Below, piece by piece: positions 1 through 11,170 of a stretch of DNA of 64,000 nucleotides. The stretch is taken from positions 124,001 through 188,000 of the forward strand of contig ML991813.1 of NCBI GenBank assembly GCA_010094025.1, read 5' to 3'. Made by a program: the position numbers and the translations under genes. The stretch comes from Viridothelium virens. Its lineage: Eukaryota > Ascomycota > Dothideomycetes > Trypetheliales > Trypetheliaceae. The notes below the pieces were generated by a model. It saw nothing but the letters and a program-made list of their open reading frames with translations. It was not told the DNA's origin and made no database searches. How positions within the stretch are numbered: position 1 is the first letter of the stretch; each line of letters starts with the position of its first letter.

Positions 1-468
1 CGGGCTGTCGGTGTCGTTCACATGTCAACAGGTGGCTGAATTTCTAAGTCGAAGTTGGGGCCACAAAGACCAGGATTTGTGGGCTTACTTATCACTTGAT
101 TAGGTGCAGGTGAATTGATGTGTCCGACGTCCAAGCTTTGGGACACGACGACACTAAGTAAGTAGGGACGAGGTCCCGATGTGATTGGTTCTTTTAGCTT
201 GCCCTGGCGCGCTTTTGTTTACTCTTCCAAACATCGTCACTACCACCTTCAGACGGGCCCATATCTACAAGCTTTACACGACGCCAATCTGCCCCACGAT
301 ATGACTGCCGCCTTTCCAATTAACGTTCTCCAACCATCTCTTCACAAACGGTTCGGGTGACGCCATGGATTATAGCGAGAATGCGGTATAGTAGTCCTTT
401 CATTGCAAAAACATGTTTGCGTTGAGGCGCACCAATTCCCATTAGCTGACACTTCCCTCCTTTAGTCG
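1..468. other. Upstream region of the kinesin gene
   Basis: No recognisable coding region. It probably holds the promoter and 5' leader of the kinesin-14 gene. An ATG at 364 opens seven codons followed by a GTATAG donor; splicing to the TTTAG ending at 465 would join in phase to the ATG at 469, so a tiny first exon is possible. Confidence 0.4.
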
Positions 469-3400
469 ATGCGCGGGTCGCACCTTCGTCCACCATCCAG
501 AATCACAGCCCCTGGAATGGGTTTGCACGAGATGTCGGCGTCTGACAACAATGCCCGAACTGGGGGAGCATCTTCGATGATGCCTCCGCCAATGAAGCAC
601 AAACCCTCAGGATGTTTGTAAATTTCCAACGAAGTTCCTAGTTGGCGCGCTAATAGTTGAACAGTGCCCGAACCCGCTACAAAGCGCAAGACTCTCGTCG
701 AACGCGCTGGGGAATCAACACAATCCAATCCTATTGCTCTACCGACATCACGCTCAGTAAATTCGGCTGTGACGAACACAGCGCAAGCTGGACCTCGCAA
801 CACATCTTTCTCCTCCTCGATTTCCTCCAGCTCCTCCCGTAATCCATCTACTACTTCTCGAACCACCTCAGCCAGTTCCACTCGAAGTGTTGTTGGAAGC
901 ATTGGCCGCTCAGCAGGAAACCATCTACGTTCGCGCACTGCCATGCCGAACAACAGAGCTGTTCATTCATCAACAAATGGCACGACACGCCCAGCCACAG
1001 CCATTGGTGATCATGAAACGTCAGTATCGGATCACCCGGTGCTGGGCAAGCGAAAGGGTAGGATACCATCTTATATCTCCTCAGCAACACCAGACACACC
1101 GGGAAGCCTTCAATCTTTTGCACAACGTCAGCGTCACAGGAGTCAAGCCGTGGTCATCAGTTCCGGTCCTATCAGAAAACCTTCAATCCAACAGACATTA
1201 GCCCCAGCACAACAACAGCATGTACATCCCAGCAATCATTCGCTCCGGGAATTTTCTTTTACTTCTGCCTTCAACAACATGAATTTGGACTCGGATGATA
1301 CACAGAAATACGATAGCATGTTCGATATCGAATCAACTCGGCAAAGCTCTAAGGCTACGTCAACCCCTTCACATATCCCCAGACTTGCTACAGCAACACC
1401 TAATCTCCTTGAACCGCCAACTCTCTTTCAGCCAACTTCCTTTCAATCATTACAATCTCCTTCACCCCTATCAAAGCACTCGCGCAGTCAACAGTCCCGT
1501 TCTCCTTCCCCTACACGACAATTTTTGAACCGCTTTTCTAACACTGTGGCCCCTGCACCAGCATGGGATACCAAAGGTCGACTCGAAGACATGGAATCGC
1601 TCTACGCCCAGCTCAAAGGCCAGATGGATAGCACGACCTTCGAACGCAACGGTCTAGAGGAGACCGTCAACTTATACAAGACCAGACGTACGTCATCTCG
1701 TTTTCACTCTTATGACATTGATGAAAGAAGATCTGTGAAACCCGTCCTAAACTAATTCGAAGCTGACTTATTCGTTGGTGCTTGTAGTCAACGAATTAGA
1801 AGAAATTCGAAAGCAACTAAGCTCATCAAATCACTCACTGAAGACAGATCTAGACGACACAAAGGTCATGTTGTCGACTACTAACACAGCGCTTGATGAT
1901 TCAAGAAGGGCGCATACTCACGAAGTTGACGATTTAACTCGCAAGCATAGAAACGAAATAGAAGACTCAAGCGATCGGCATCGAAAAGATCGAGAACGAT
2001 TACGCAAAGAAGCGCAAGAGGAATTGGACGGCCTAGGAAAAGAACACAGAGAAGAAATCGATAAACTGATCCGGCAGCACAAGGATGATCTCAATGAGCT
2101 CGAGAATCGCCTAAAAGCAGAGATCGAAGAGCAGCGGAGTCAGCGCTTGAAGGTAGTCCAGGACCTCAGCACTCAAATCGCTTTGCAGCAGCAAAGTACA
2201 GACATTAATATATCGAACAAAAATCGCGAAGCCCAGACTATCCGAGAAGATTTGAGTCGAACAGCTTCGGAGCTGGAGCAGGAGAGGGCTTTGAACGACA
2301 GCTTGAAGAAAAAGCTCGCTGAAGCTGGTATGTCTACGAATCTTACCGTCGAAGCGAAGTGGATCACATCTGACATAGGATAGATGCTAATAATATTGCC
2401 ATTGACACCTCAATGCGCACCATGAAGGCCAAGATCGATTTCCTCGAATCTGACAATCAAGCACAATCTCAAGCTTTTGCAGACCTCAACCAAAAACTCC
2501 AGGATGCCATCAACTCTGCGAACGAGGCGCAAGAGAAGCTACGAGTGGAGGAAACGCTAAGACGAAAATTGCATAACCAAGTCCAAGAGCTCAAAGGCAA
2601 CATTCGCGTTTTCTGTCGTGTCCGACCAACACTCGATGATACCGAAGCCGAAGCCAAGATGACCTTCCCCGACGCCGAATCTGACGGCCGCGAAGTGCAA
2701 GTCCAGGGCCCGGAGCAGAAGAGTGCTCTCGGCAAGATCACCACGGCCACCAACTCCTTCGCCTTCGACAAAGTCTTCGACCCCACCTCCACCAACGCGA
2801 CGGTCTTCGAAGAAATCAGCCAACTCGTGCAGTCGGCGCTCGACGGCTACAACGTCTGCATCTTCTGCTACGGCCAGACCGGCTCCGGCAAAACCTTCAC
2901 CATGAGCTCGTCCGACGGCATGATCCCGCGCACCGTGGCGCAGATCTACTCGACGGCGCAGCGGCTGGAGGAGAAGGGCTGGCGCTACGAGATGTGCGGC
3001 AGCTTCGTCGAGGTCTACAACGAGACGCTGAACGACCTGCTCGGGCGGGCCGACGAGTTCGACCGCACCGATCGCCACAAGATCACGCACGACCTCGCCC
3101 GCGGCTCCACCGAGCTCAGCGGCGTGCACTCCGTGCTCCTCGATGGGCCGCAGAGTGTCGAGGATATGTTGGCCCAGGCGTCGCGGAATCGCAGCGTGGC
3201 GGCGACAAAGGCGAATGAGCGCAGTAGTCGTAGCCATAGCGTCTTCATCTTGAAGTTGATCGGGACGAATGATGCGACGGGTGAGAAGAGCGAGGGCACG
3301 CTGAATCTGGTGGATTTGGCGGGGAGTGAGCGGTTGAGCCAGAGCGGGGCGGAGGGGGCGCGGCTGAAGGAGACGCAGAGTATTAATAAGAGTTTGAGCT

Positions 3401-3719
3401 GCTTGGGGGATGTGATTGGAGCGTTGGGGCAGGGGAAGGAAGGGGGGCATGTGCCGTATCGGAATAGCAAGGTAAGTGTTGAGAGGTTTGCTGGGTAGTG
3501 GTGGGAACGTTGACGATGATGCTGGATGAGCTGACGAGATGACAGTTGACCTACCTGCTACAGCAATCTCTTGGCGGCAACTCAAAGACATTGATGTTCG
3601 TCATGATTAGTCCGTTACAGCTGCATCTAAGTGAGACGTTGACGAGCTTGAAGTTTGCGACCAAGGTCCACAATACACATATTGGGACTGCGAAGCAGCA
3701 GGCCAAAGTCAAGGACTAG
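469..3719 (+). CDS. klpA: Kinesin-14 (KlpA/Kar3-type C-terminal motor)
   Basis: Minus-end-directed microtubule motor acting in spindle assembly and nuclear division. Exons read as 469-613, 665-1687, 1788-2327, 2384-3471 and 3546-3719; all phases close, giving about 989 residues. The N-terminal third is Ser/Pro-rich, basic and low-complexity, starting with a short block containing SRITAPGMGLHEMSASDNNAR. A long coiled coil covers roughly residues 340-640. The motor domain begins at NIRVFCRVRP (about residue 642) and runs to the C-terminus, the order diagnostic of kinesin-14. P-loop GQTGSGKT is near residue 732; switch motifs NERSSRSHS and DLAGSERL follow. The last exon carries SLGGNSKTLMFVMISP and the neck-proximal end. 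The first intron uses an unusual GTTTGT donor. The start could instead be a seven-codon exon at 364 (see the upstream entry). The family assignment is secure; the extreme N-terminus is not. Confidence 0.93.
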
Positions 3720-4762
3720 GGCAAGAGGGCTGCGGTTTTGGAAGGTTCTTGTAGCTATATCAGTCGCCTATGAACATAGTGGATCTTGGGGGATTTTGTT
3801 ATGTTGTGAAGCAGGGCGTCGACTGAGTTACACGAATATTGTTTCTCGAGGGATAGGCATATTCCGATGCTTGATACGCATTATAGCCAGCGTAGCTGGC
3901 ATCTTGTCCATAGTACTCTACTGGCGAATTAAGCAATGGACCGGAATGCTCGTTGACACAATATGCACCCGACTTGAGCAGAGGCGTTGTGGTGGTGATC
4001 TGTCCTGGCACCCCAGTCGCCCAATACATACCTCCGATTTGAAGATCTGAGCTTGCAATGCATTAGTGAATTTACTGGGACGCATGAGGCGTATCCACAT
4101 GATAACCCTATTGTATCCGTAAGTATCGCTTCACTACCGCTCCCTCAGCTCCGGTAGAACGAAAAGTGATACAAGGGAGCTCAGGAGCTGGAGCTTAACC
4201 ATTCACCATGCATTTCTAGCCATCCTTCGCGTTCAAGGACAAGTTCGAATATCAGCACTCCATGATTTAATAACAACTCGGCGTTGAAAAGTCATGCCAC
4301 GAGAGCTTTAAGCTTCCGGCAGAGTTTGAGCCTGTGAGGTAATCGTGCTCTATTTTGCTTAGCGGAAAGAAACTGTATCGTACAACAATGAGGTATCGAA
4401 GCTAATTACATTGTCGTATTCCGCGGCTCCGTCGTGATTCTTCCCCTCTCACTGAAGACCTGTTGAACCAAAAGGAAGGAACCCTATGGTCCTTTTTTGC
4501 TTCGTCACAGTATCTGACAATACCAGCAGAGACAGATATAGGCTTTCGCGATCCAACGAAATGCATCCAATTGCCATCCGCCCCGCCCGCTTTGGCCAAT
4601 ACGACTACCCTATCTGAGAAGAGGCATTTGTTTTCTCCGGGCAGTATCCGCACGTCTTCTGTAGGTACTGACACTTAGGTACTGCTCTAATCTAATCTTT
4701 CTCTGATGTCACTCAAAGCAATGCATGACTGATCTGGAAACACTTCTACTATGAAGAGCTAA
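3720..4762. other. Convergent intergenic region, one possible orphan exon
   Basis: This lies between the 3' ends of the kinesin and the ankyrin gene. A minus-strand stretch at about 4042-3799 reads as an open, Tyr/Asn-rich tail (GGMYWATGVPGQITTTTPLL followed by a segment with AGYNAYQASEYAYPSR) and is preceded by a plausible acceptor (TTCACTAATG branch, then CTCAG). I could not find a convincing upstream exon, so it is unproven. Nothing else is seen. Confidence 0.3.
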
Positions 4763-7093
4763 TTAGCTGGACTTTGGCTCTTCCGATGCGTCGTAGAAGA
4801 CCTCGTCACTGTCACTATCGTCCATGCTGACCTCATAATTAACGCGTAAAACTTTACTGTCCCTCAAGATCAATGAATCATCTTCATAAACATCGTTACC
4901 ATCGGCAATCATTTCCTCTTTCCGTCCAGCCATGAGAATTAATTTCTCGAATGTGTCGTGCCACTCCTGTGACTGCTCTACCCACGTATCTGCGACTTCT
5001 TTTGCAGTCCAGCCGTTGTTATCTTCGGCGTCAATTTTCAACCCTCGGAGATCTGCATCACAAAGAATCTGCAACATGCTCAGGTCTGCACACCAAGCAG
5101 CCAAGTGAAGGAGTGTTTGATCATGTATCGTAAAATCATACCTCGCACCGTTGTGAAGCAGCCACAGTACACTGTCATGCTTCTGCTGGCACATGCACGT
5201 TCCCAATGCCGTCCCACCAGAATTGTTTGTCGCGTCGATATCCGCGCCATATTTGAGTAGAACTTCTGCATTCTCGAGATTGCTCCACACTGTTGCCAAC
5301 AATAATGCATCCCAGCCCCGATCGTTCCGCGCATCGACGTCGGCGCCAGCACTGAGGAGCATTTCGATGCACTGGGTGCCTCTGGTCTGACACGCAGCGA
5401 AATGAAGTGGTGTGCAGCCATGAGTTCCACGCTGGTTGATGTCGACAGAGGCATGGCTAATAAGATGGTGTACGACTGACGCTTTTCCGGAGGCGGCTGC
5501 AGCCTGGAGAGGGAGAATCGAAACGCCGGTAAGCGCACGCTGGTGACCGCGTCGATTCGGGTCCGCGTTGAATTGGAGCAGGGTTAAGACCGCGTCAGAA
5601 TCACCCCGACGTGCTGCCCACCACAGCGGTGTACGGCCCAAGTCGTCTACGTCGTTAATGGAGCTTGTTGAGATTGTGAGCTCCGAAACGAGGTCGTAAC
5701 TACTGAACCCAAGGACACACTTATGAATGCGGCTGAATTGGCGATCATCGAGGCTGTCCTCTGCTTGCGGGAAAAAGTCTAACAGGACCGATCTTGGCCC
5801 GCTCGCTGGTTCTTCTAGGATCCAGTCCGATGCATAGCGGGAGGCGCTTTGACCGGTGCAGTCCTCTTGATGGATGTCTGCTCCATATGAGATCAGGAAG
5901 TGCCACAAATTGGGTTTGCTATTGAGTAGTAGTGCTCTGAGAAGTAGCGACGTGCCATCAGGATCTACATCGAAAGGCGAAGCAGTACCATCCTCAAACA
6001 TGCGCTTTAGACTTGTAATATCGCCCCTGAAGCAATAATCCAAAGCCGGCGAGGCAAAGGGTATCTTCGTTTGTACGCGAAGCAGTAACTCAGGTCCTGC
6101 CAGTGTGCTTGTATCATAGGAGGCGAAAAGCATCTTAGTCCAGAGCCATTCGGGAAATTGGTAATTGAGCATAATACGCATGGAAGAGCGTTTCCTGCAC
6201 TGTGTTTCATTGCATGATGGTGTCATAGCAGGTATTCCGCTATAACCCACGAACAGGGAGCCGACAAGCGTCTTGAGGATACCGCTGGACGGACTTCGAA
6301 TGCGTCGCTTGATATGACAGCAGCAGCTGCACCAGGACCAGCAAGTCTTGTGGTAGCATAAAGCAAAGACAGAGATAGGTTGGGTCTTGTACCCAAGGAG
6401 GTGCGATTCAGAAGTATCATTCAGGAGTAGGTCTGGCGACACTATCTCTTTTACTGCGGATTTTCTGGCTCGACCCACACAGCTGATGGCATTGTCATTG
6501 CGAGTAGTCAGTTGTTCGGTGCGTACAGCCTGTTCGTTCAATCTTGCCAGAACGTCGTCAAGCTTTTTCGACGTGTCCACTTGGAACTGCTGCGCTCCAA
6601 AGAGTCCGGAGGAGATGGTTTGGAGACACAATTCCATTCCCGAAATCACTATTCCATTGTTTGCTTCCAATAACATCTGGATATCTTGTTTTGAAGCTCG
6701 TAGCTGGGTCCTTAGCTTATTGATATGATTGCTTGCCTTTAACCAGCGAAGTTTCGCTATGCGGACTCGTTGTATGCCTCCCCCGGAAGATGATGGTGAC
6801 AAACAAGACGACACCAACTGTCCTAGCTCTTGAAGATGTTGCTCCGACTTGCCTAGGAGAATATTTATTTTGGCGGTTGCTGCTGATAGGTCGACACCGC
6901 TGCCTACCGAACTCTCAACAACACTTTTGCAGGTTTCAAGGACAAGCTGGAGGTCTGATATCTCGTTCACAACAGAGCAGAGATCGTCTGGGACATCCCG
7001 TAGCGTCGTACGCAAATGGTTTAACTGCTTCGCAACAGTTGCCGCAGCTCCGCCAACAGCAATAATACTGGCTGTAAGCGACAATGGATCCAT
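4763..7093 (-). CDS. Ankyrin-repeat protein with fungal STAND-type N-terminal domain
   Basis: Single-exon protein of about 776 residues; the ATG at 7093 is chosen because the frame upstream has no earlier ATG. The N-terminus (MDPLSLTASIIAVGGAAATV, then a helical stretch with DLQLVLE and LRTTLRDVPDDL) matches the fungal N-terminal domain found on NLR-like STAND proteins and related signalling proteins. A middle region contains a Cys-rich segment (CWSWCSCCCHIKRR) and the signature GSLFVGYSGIP that this family carries. From about residue 480 to 700 there are ankyrin repeats, for example GRTPLWWAARRGDSDAVLTL, GCTPLHFAA, ADVDARNDRGWDALLLATVW and GADIDATNNSGGTAL. No NACHT or NB-ARC ATPase is present between the N-domain and the repeats. 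The C-terminus is acidic (DDSDSDEVFYDASEE). The likely role is protein-protein recognition or signalling in self/non-self or stress response; this is inference from family only. Confidence 0.8.
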   Translation of the reverse strand: MDPLSLTASIIAVGGAAATVAKQLNHLRTTLRDVPDDLCSVVNEISDLQLVLETCKSVVESSVGSGVDLSAATAKINILLGKSEQHLQELGQLVSSCLSPSSSGGGIQRVRIAKLRWLKASNHINKLRTQLRASKQDIQMLLEANNGIVISGMELCLQTISSGLFGAQQFQVDTSKKLDDVLARLNEQAVRTEQLTTRNDNAISCVGRARKSAVKEIVSPDLLLNDTSESHLLGYKTQPISVFALCYHKTCWSWCSCCCHIKRRIRSPSSGILKTLVGSLFVGYSGIPAMTPSCNETQCRKRSSMRIMLNYQFPEWLWTKMLFASYDTSTLAGPELLLRVQTKIPFASPALDYCFRGDITSLKRMFEDGTASPFDVDPDGTSLLLRALLLNSKPNLWHFLISYGADIHQEDCTGQSASRYASDWILEEPASGPRSVLLDFFPQAEDSLDDRQFSRIHKCVLGFSSYDLVSELTISTSSINDVDDLGRTPLWWAARRGDSDAVLTLLQFNADPNRRGHQRALTGVSILPLQAAAASGKASVVHHLISHASVDINQRGTHGCTPLHFAACQTRGTQCIEMLLSAGADVDARNDRGWDALLLATVWSNLENAEVLLKYGADIDATNNSGGTALGTCMCQQKHDSVLWLLHNGARYDFTIHDQTLLHLAAWCADLSMLQILCDADLRGLKIDAEDNNGWTAKEVADTWVEQSQEWHDTFEKLILMAGRKEEMIADGNDVYEDDSLILRDSKVLRVNYEVSMDDSDSDEVFYDASEEPKSS

Positions 7094-8386
7094 CGATGTT
7101 TGTTTTGTGAATCGTAAATCGGGTGTTAGCCGCAACGGCGAAGTGGGATTGAAGGAAATTTGTGATGTGAATCAAGGCACAAAGATTGAGGTTGGGATGG
7201 TTCAATTACTCTCAGCCTCAGCCTTGCTTCAGGCATTCTTATCTCGTCCGGCAAAATCGTACAGGACAGGACTATACGCTCTCGGCCAACGTGGCGTATT
7301 TGACTTCATCCAGGTCCTCACCTACTCCTACTTGCTTTCCAGATCTGATCGCTCACTCCTCCAGTTACTTGTCCGACACTGCCGCATTCAGAGACTGATT
7401 ATTAGCCGAACGAACTCCATTATGTTAAGTTGCTAGGCGCAAGGGTGTGCTGCGGATTGCGCCGAGCCACAGCAGTACGCCCTTGACATCGGCATGGAAA
7501 AGCATTGCAACGACCGAAAAGCTTGCCAAGTAGTTGTTCCCGTTGAACAATAACTTTAACTCTTCAGAGATGATTTTATTGATTTAGTCATAACTCAGCA
7601 ATACCATAAAAGTCCTGTGACAATTCTGTACGAGAAGCTGGATAACAGCAATATTTTCCAGGATAGTAAGGCTAGTTGTCTACCGAAGAAGGGGAGAGCG
7701 TACGGGGTTGCTGCGATATTATTCGTGGTGAATGTACGGAGTACGTCCAATCAGTCCGTACTCTACAGTCTCTGGACAAAATTGTCCGCAGGCTGGTGCG
7801 GGAAATTTGGTGGAGGGTGCCCGAACACCGTTTTCGTATGACTGTACTTTCCCGGATGGTAAGGTAGATTGTCCAGCGAAGGGGGTGAGAGCATAGGTAT
7901 GGTGCTGCATTGAGGCGCAGTAAAGCGATTCCGTGCGTGGTGGATGCATATGTACGAAGAACGGTCAATCAGTCCGCAGATGCCCTCTGAAATATGAGGT
8001 TCGTGATCTTCGACTATTCCCTTTTAAGCTTAGACGCGTCTGCAATGTTGATGCTGGTACTGTATTTACATAATCGTGGCGGAGCATCGAGTTACGAGGC
8101 TTTGTTGATCGGAGTTGGGCGAATTCCCAAAAGCCAGCAGCTTGAGCTCTGTCCCTTTTCACCAGGAGCGATGTTGAGCAGGCGCGCATCTCGCAAATAT
8201 TAGTCCTAAATGCCGGGGCGAACTCTTTTTTTCTAGAGTATTGGATTCGAGGTTAGAGGACGTCCTCGATGTTGGACTGGCCTCCAACGCGACCTCACGG
8301 TATCACTCGCCAAGCACGTCATCCAAGACTGATTTTCTTGAGATGAGCTTGGCTTCACAATCTTGGCAGACTAGAAATTAGTAAAG
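7094..8386. other. Intergenic region with a diverged direct repeat
   Basis: About 1.3 kb between divergent genes (ankyrin on minus, lipase on plus). No convincing coding region; overlapping open frames around 7670-7970 on both strands come from the repeat described separately. It must contain both promoters. Confidence 0.5.
7661..7979. repeat. Diverged direct repeat, two copies
   Basis: Copy A (about 7661-7760) and copy B (about 7854-7979) share the same order of blocks: GGAT.GTAAGG, then TTGTC..GCGAAG/ACCGAAG, GGGGAGAG/GGGTGAGAG, CGTGGTG.ATG, TGTACG.A, and CAATCAGTCCG at the end. The spacing between copies is about 193 bp. Copy B is about 25 bp longer. The copies differ by many substitutions, so the duplication is old. 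No terminal inverted repeats or open reading frame of an element were recognised. Confidence 0.55.
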
Positions 8387-10126
8387 ATGACACTCCTTGG
8401 CCGGAAGACCAAACGAAAAGAGATCTCTAGCACAGCTGTCCAACCACCAGTATTCCAAGCAGTTTCTCACCCAGCCGCGTCCCAGACGACTCTCAATTTG
8501 TCGTCAAGTCCACAATTCTCTTCCGTACTACCGCCTACGTACAATGCTGCAGAATTTGAGTGGACCGGTCCTCCAGAAACATTTTATAGGCAACCTGCGA
8601 CGGTGTCTGCTTCACAACCTTGCCTCCCACAAAGGAGATTGATTCCGAATCGCCCGAAGCCGAGGACTCAGGGTCAGAATGTCAAGACCAATGCATCCAA
8701 AACCAATCTCCTCACGCTACCTAGCCTCTCAAACCTCGGACAGAATGGAGCAACCAAGTCGTCTACAAGTCTGGCTGCGGTGCCTGGCCCGTCTCGCGCG
8801 ACTGAAGCTTACCATGGATTGCAAGATTCGACTGCACACTACATGAACCGAGGCGCTGCTCTTTGTGACCGAATCTCTTCCAGGCTCAACGAAGTCATTA
8901 CTTCTATGGATGGACAAGTATTCCGGGGTGATGAGCGGGAGATGTATATCCTGCACAGCGCTCCGCCGGGTGCCCAAGTTGTAACCAGGAGTTTGTCTGA
9001 ACCTGCAGTACCGAATTTGAAATATAGCAGTAACTACTTTGCGAAGGTGTGGCAATATGCAAACTCGAGACTACCGCCTCATCTACCGCCTCTCAAAGTA
9101 TACATGCCAACCTATCCGCTACTTTGCCTTGCAGCGCAGTATTCGGAGAAAGTCTATGCTCGACCTACTCGCGCCGAGCAGGAAACTCACATTGCAGCTG
9201 ACTGGCGTCGTGGCACAAAGGCCATGGTCCTGAAGAGCGTTGCAGTTGACGATCTAAACACCATCGTCTTTGCGATTCGTGGGAGCCAGACCTTTATGGA
9301 CTGGGCCGTCAATTTCCGTCCTGCCCCTGCTTCTCCAAAAGGGTTCCTTGACGATCCTGGGAATCTCTGTCATTCTGGCTTTCTGAGTGTTGCTCGGCAT
9401 ATGATTGCACCTGTTTCAACACGACTGCGGACACTGATTGAAGAAAACCCGTCTCGTCGTACCTACTCGCTACTTATCTGTGGCCATTCTGCAGGAGGTG
9501 CTGTTGCTGCTCTGCTGTTCTGCCACATGCTTTCTTCTATCCCTCCAAAGGAGCTTGTCGAACCGGAGCTTGTCGAACTTGCACCATTTTTCCACCGTAT
9601 TCACTGTGTCACTTTCGGGGCCCCGCCTGTCAGTCTTCTGCCTCTGCAAAAACCCAGAGGTGATCGTTGGAAGAAGTCCCTATTCTTTAGCTTCATCAAT
9701 GAAGGGGACCCGGTTGTGAGAGCCGACAAGCAGGTCGTGGCTAGTCTACTTAAACTGTACGCAACTCCCGCACCGAATGAAGTTATGTACGAAGCTCCTT
9801 CGGCCGTTTCTCTGCAGACACTTGCACAGAAACGAAAGCCGTTGGCAAACGTGAAGGCATTGGGGGGTATAGGCAAGGGAAAAGCAGTTGCACAGCGGAT
9901 GCCGACATGGAATGTTCCTCCAAGTACCTTATCGAATGCTGGACGATTAGTACTACTCAGGACCGAGGTGAAGGCGAATGGTGAAGAGAAGGTGCAAGCA
10001 TGTGTCACAAATGATGAACAGCTGAGAGGTGCCGTATTTGGAGATCCAATATGTCATTCAATGACGCTCTATGCGAAACGAATAGAAACGTTGGCGACAC
10101 AAGCTGTGACTATGACAATGGAATAG
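8387..10126 (+). CDS. Class 3 lipase (alpha/beta hydrolase) family protein
   Basis: Single exon, 579 residues, ATG at 8387. The first 200 residues are Ser/Pro-rich and probably disordered. The hydrolase domain spans roughly residues 220-480. It has the class 3 hallmarks: VFAIRGSQTFMDWAVNF near the oxyanion region, HSGFL, and the nucleophile elbow GHSAGGA with the serine near residue 368, followed by VTFGAPPVSLLP and an INEGDPVVRA segment carrying the probable acid Asp. There is no signal peptide, so it is probably intracellular or peripheral on membranes, acting on acylglycerols or phospholipids; the substrate is not deducible. Codon 580 is the stop, directly before a convergent small gene. 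Confidence 0.88.
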   Translation: MTLLGRKTKRKEISSTAVQPPVFQAVSHPAASQTTLNLSSSPQFSSVLPPTYNAAEFEWTGPPETFYRQPATVSASQPCLPQRRLIPNRPKPRTQGQNVKTNASKTNLLTLPSLSNLGQNGATKSSTSLAAVPGPSRATEAYHGLQDSTAHYMNRGAALCDRISSRLNEVITSMDGQVFRGDEREMYILHSAPPGAQVVTRSLSEPAVPNLKYSSNYFAKVWQYANSRLPPHLPPLKVYMPTYPLLCLAAQYSEKVYARPTRAEQETHIAADWRRGTKAMVLKSVAVDDLNTIVFAIRGSQTFMDWAVNFRPAPASPKGFLDDPGNLCHSGFLSVARHMIAPVSTRLRTLIEENPSRRTYSLLICGHSAGGAVAALLFCHMLSSIPPKELVEPELVELAPFFHRIHCVTFGAPPVSLLPLQKPRGDRWKKSLFFSFINEGDPVVRADKQVVASLLKLYATPAPNEVMYEAPSAVSLQTLAQKRKPLANVKALGGIGKGKAVAQRMPTWNVPPSTLSNAGRLVLLRTEVKANGEEKVQACVTNDEQLRGAVFGDPICHSMTLYAKRIETLATQAVTMTME

Positions 10127-10168
10127 ACCAAGCACTTCACCCTAATGGAGAGCGCCTACCAACTCCCA

Positions 10169-10879
10169 CTATTCCTCTGGAGGCGATTCATCGTCCACCA
10201 TTGCAGGACACTCCGATAGCATATAGACCTTGGCGTGAAACCGGCTGTCCACATGAGAAGTGGTCGCCATGACCGGCCAAGCGAGCATATCAATCCAATA
10301 CGATGGCGACTCTCCCTCTGGGTCCCAAATGCATATGACATGGCGTGGCGTACCCATTTCGAGGTTATGTGGTCCAACGATGAGGTCCCACTGATGCTCG
10401 ATTTTAATCATTCTGTAGGGTACTGGAAGTTGCTGCGTTCGAAGTCAGCCAATGCTTTTTGGACTCTATGGAAATACGATGTTGCGTACCGAGAGTGCTG
10501 GCTTTACGGCCGCGATTTGGTTGTGAAGCCGTTGAGAGGTCGACGCAGGCTCGATTACACGGATTTTGCCGTTGTGTATCCTGTGCGTACCAGGAAGAGG
10601 TTCTGTCAATTTGCCTTCGCGTAGCCCGTGATCTTGCAACAAAAGGCAGATACCTCTTCCGACCGGCTCTGTTGGGATTGCCTCGTTTGCTTTAGGCCTT
10701 GGCAGGCAAGGCTGAACTGAGACCAGCCGGTCGTGCCAGTCCATGAGTGCGAACGTGCCATATATGATGGAGAAGCTGGAAGGATCGGGATAAGGGAGAA
10801 CCAGCGGGCCCAGGATTGTCACGCGATTATATTGGAGCAAGGCATCGGTAGCGACAAGTGGACGAATAAAACGGATCAT
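10169..10879 (-). CDS. Hypothetical protein, two exons
   Basis: I do not recognise this family. On the minus strand, exon 1 (10879-10490) begins MIRFIRPLVATDALLQ and ends in phase 0 at a GTACGC donor; exon 2 (10432-10169) follows a CGCAG acceptor and reads QLPVPYRMIKIEHQWDLIVG to a stop, total 217 residues. Splicing removes an in-frame stop just after the donor. The protein mixes hydrophobic and charged segments (TILGPLVLPYPDPSSF, ICIWDPEGESPSYWIDMLAW), looks globular, and has no signal peptide or clear membrane span. It is convergent with the lipase gene, whose stop is 40 bp away. The case rests on clean splice signals and protein-like composition; an RNA-seq read across the intron would settle it. 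Confidence 0.5.
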
Positions 10880-11170
10880 GATTGATCGATATTTCAATCT
10901 CTATTTTGGGCAAAAATACTATGAATGCGAAAGGAGGAGGAACGTGACAGAGACCAGCGAATTGGATGATGATGTACACAACATGCTATATCCAAGAAGT
11001 GCGACCTGGTTGGTTTCCAGATTATCTGACTGCATCGCCGTTGCCGTGCTGATATATCCTCGTTGCACTTGGTCAATGTCGAAACCACGATGCACAGGCT
11101 CATTGTTCTGCCAGACTTCACCGTTACCTTCCAGAGTTCTGTTGGCCTTTATCCTTAGCCGCTGAGTTTC

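Noticed and set aside
462-953. 163-codon minus-strand frame over the kinesin 5' end
   Set aside because: It is antisense to two kinesin exons whose plus-strand reading gives conserved kinesin-14 N-terminal sequence; its composition is that of reversed Ser-rich coding DNA.
2557-3591. 344-codon minus-strand frame
   Set aside because: Antisense to the kinesin motor domain; caused by GC-rich third positions.
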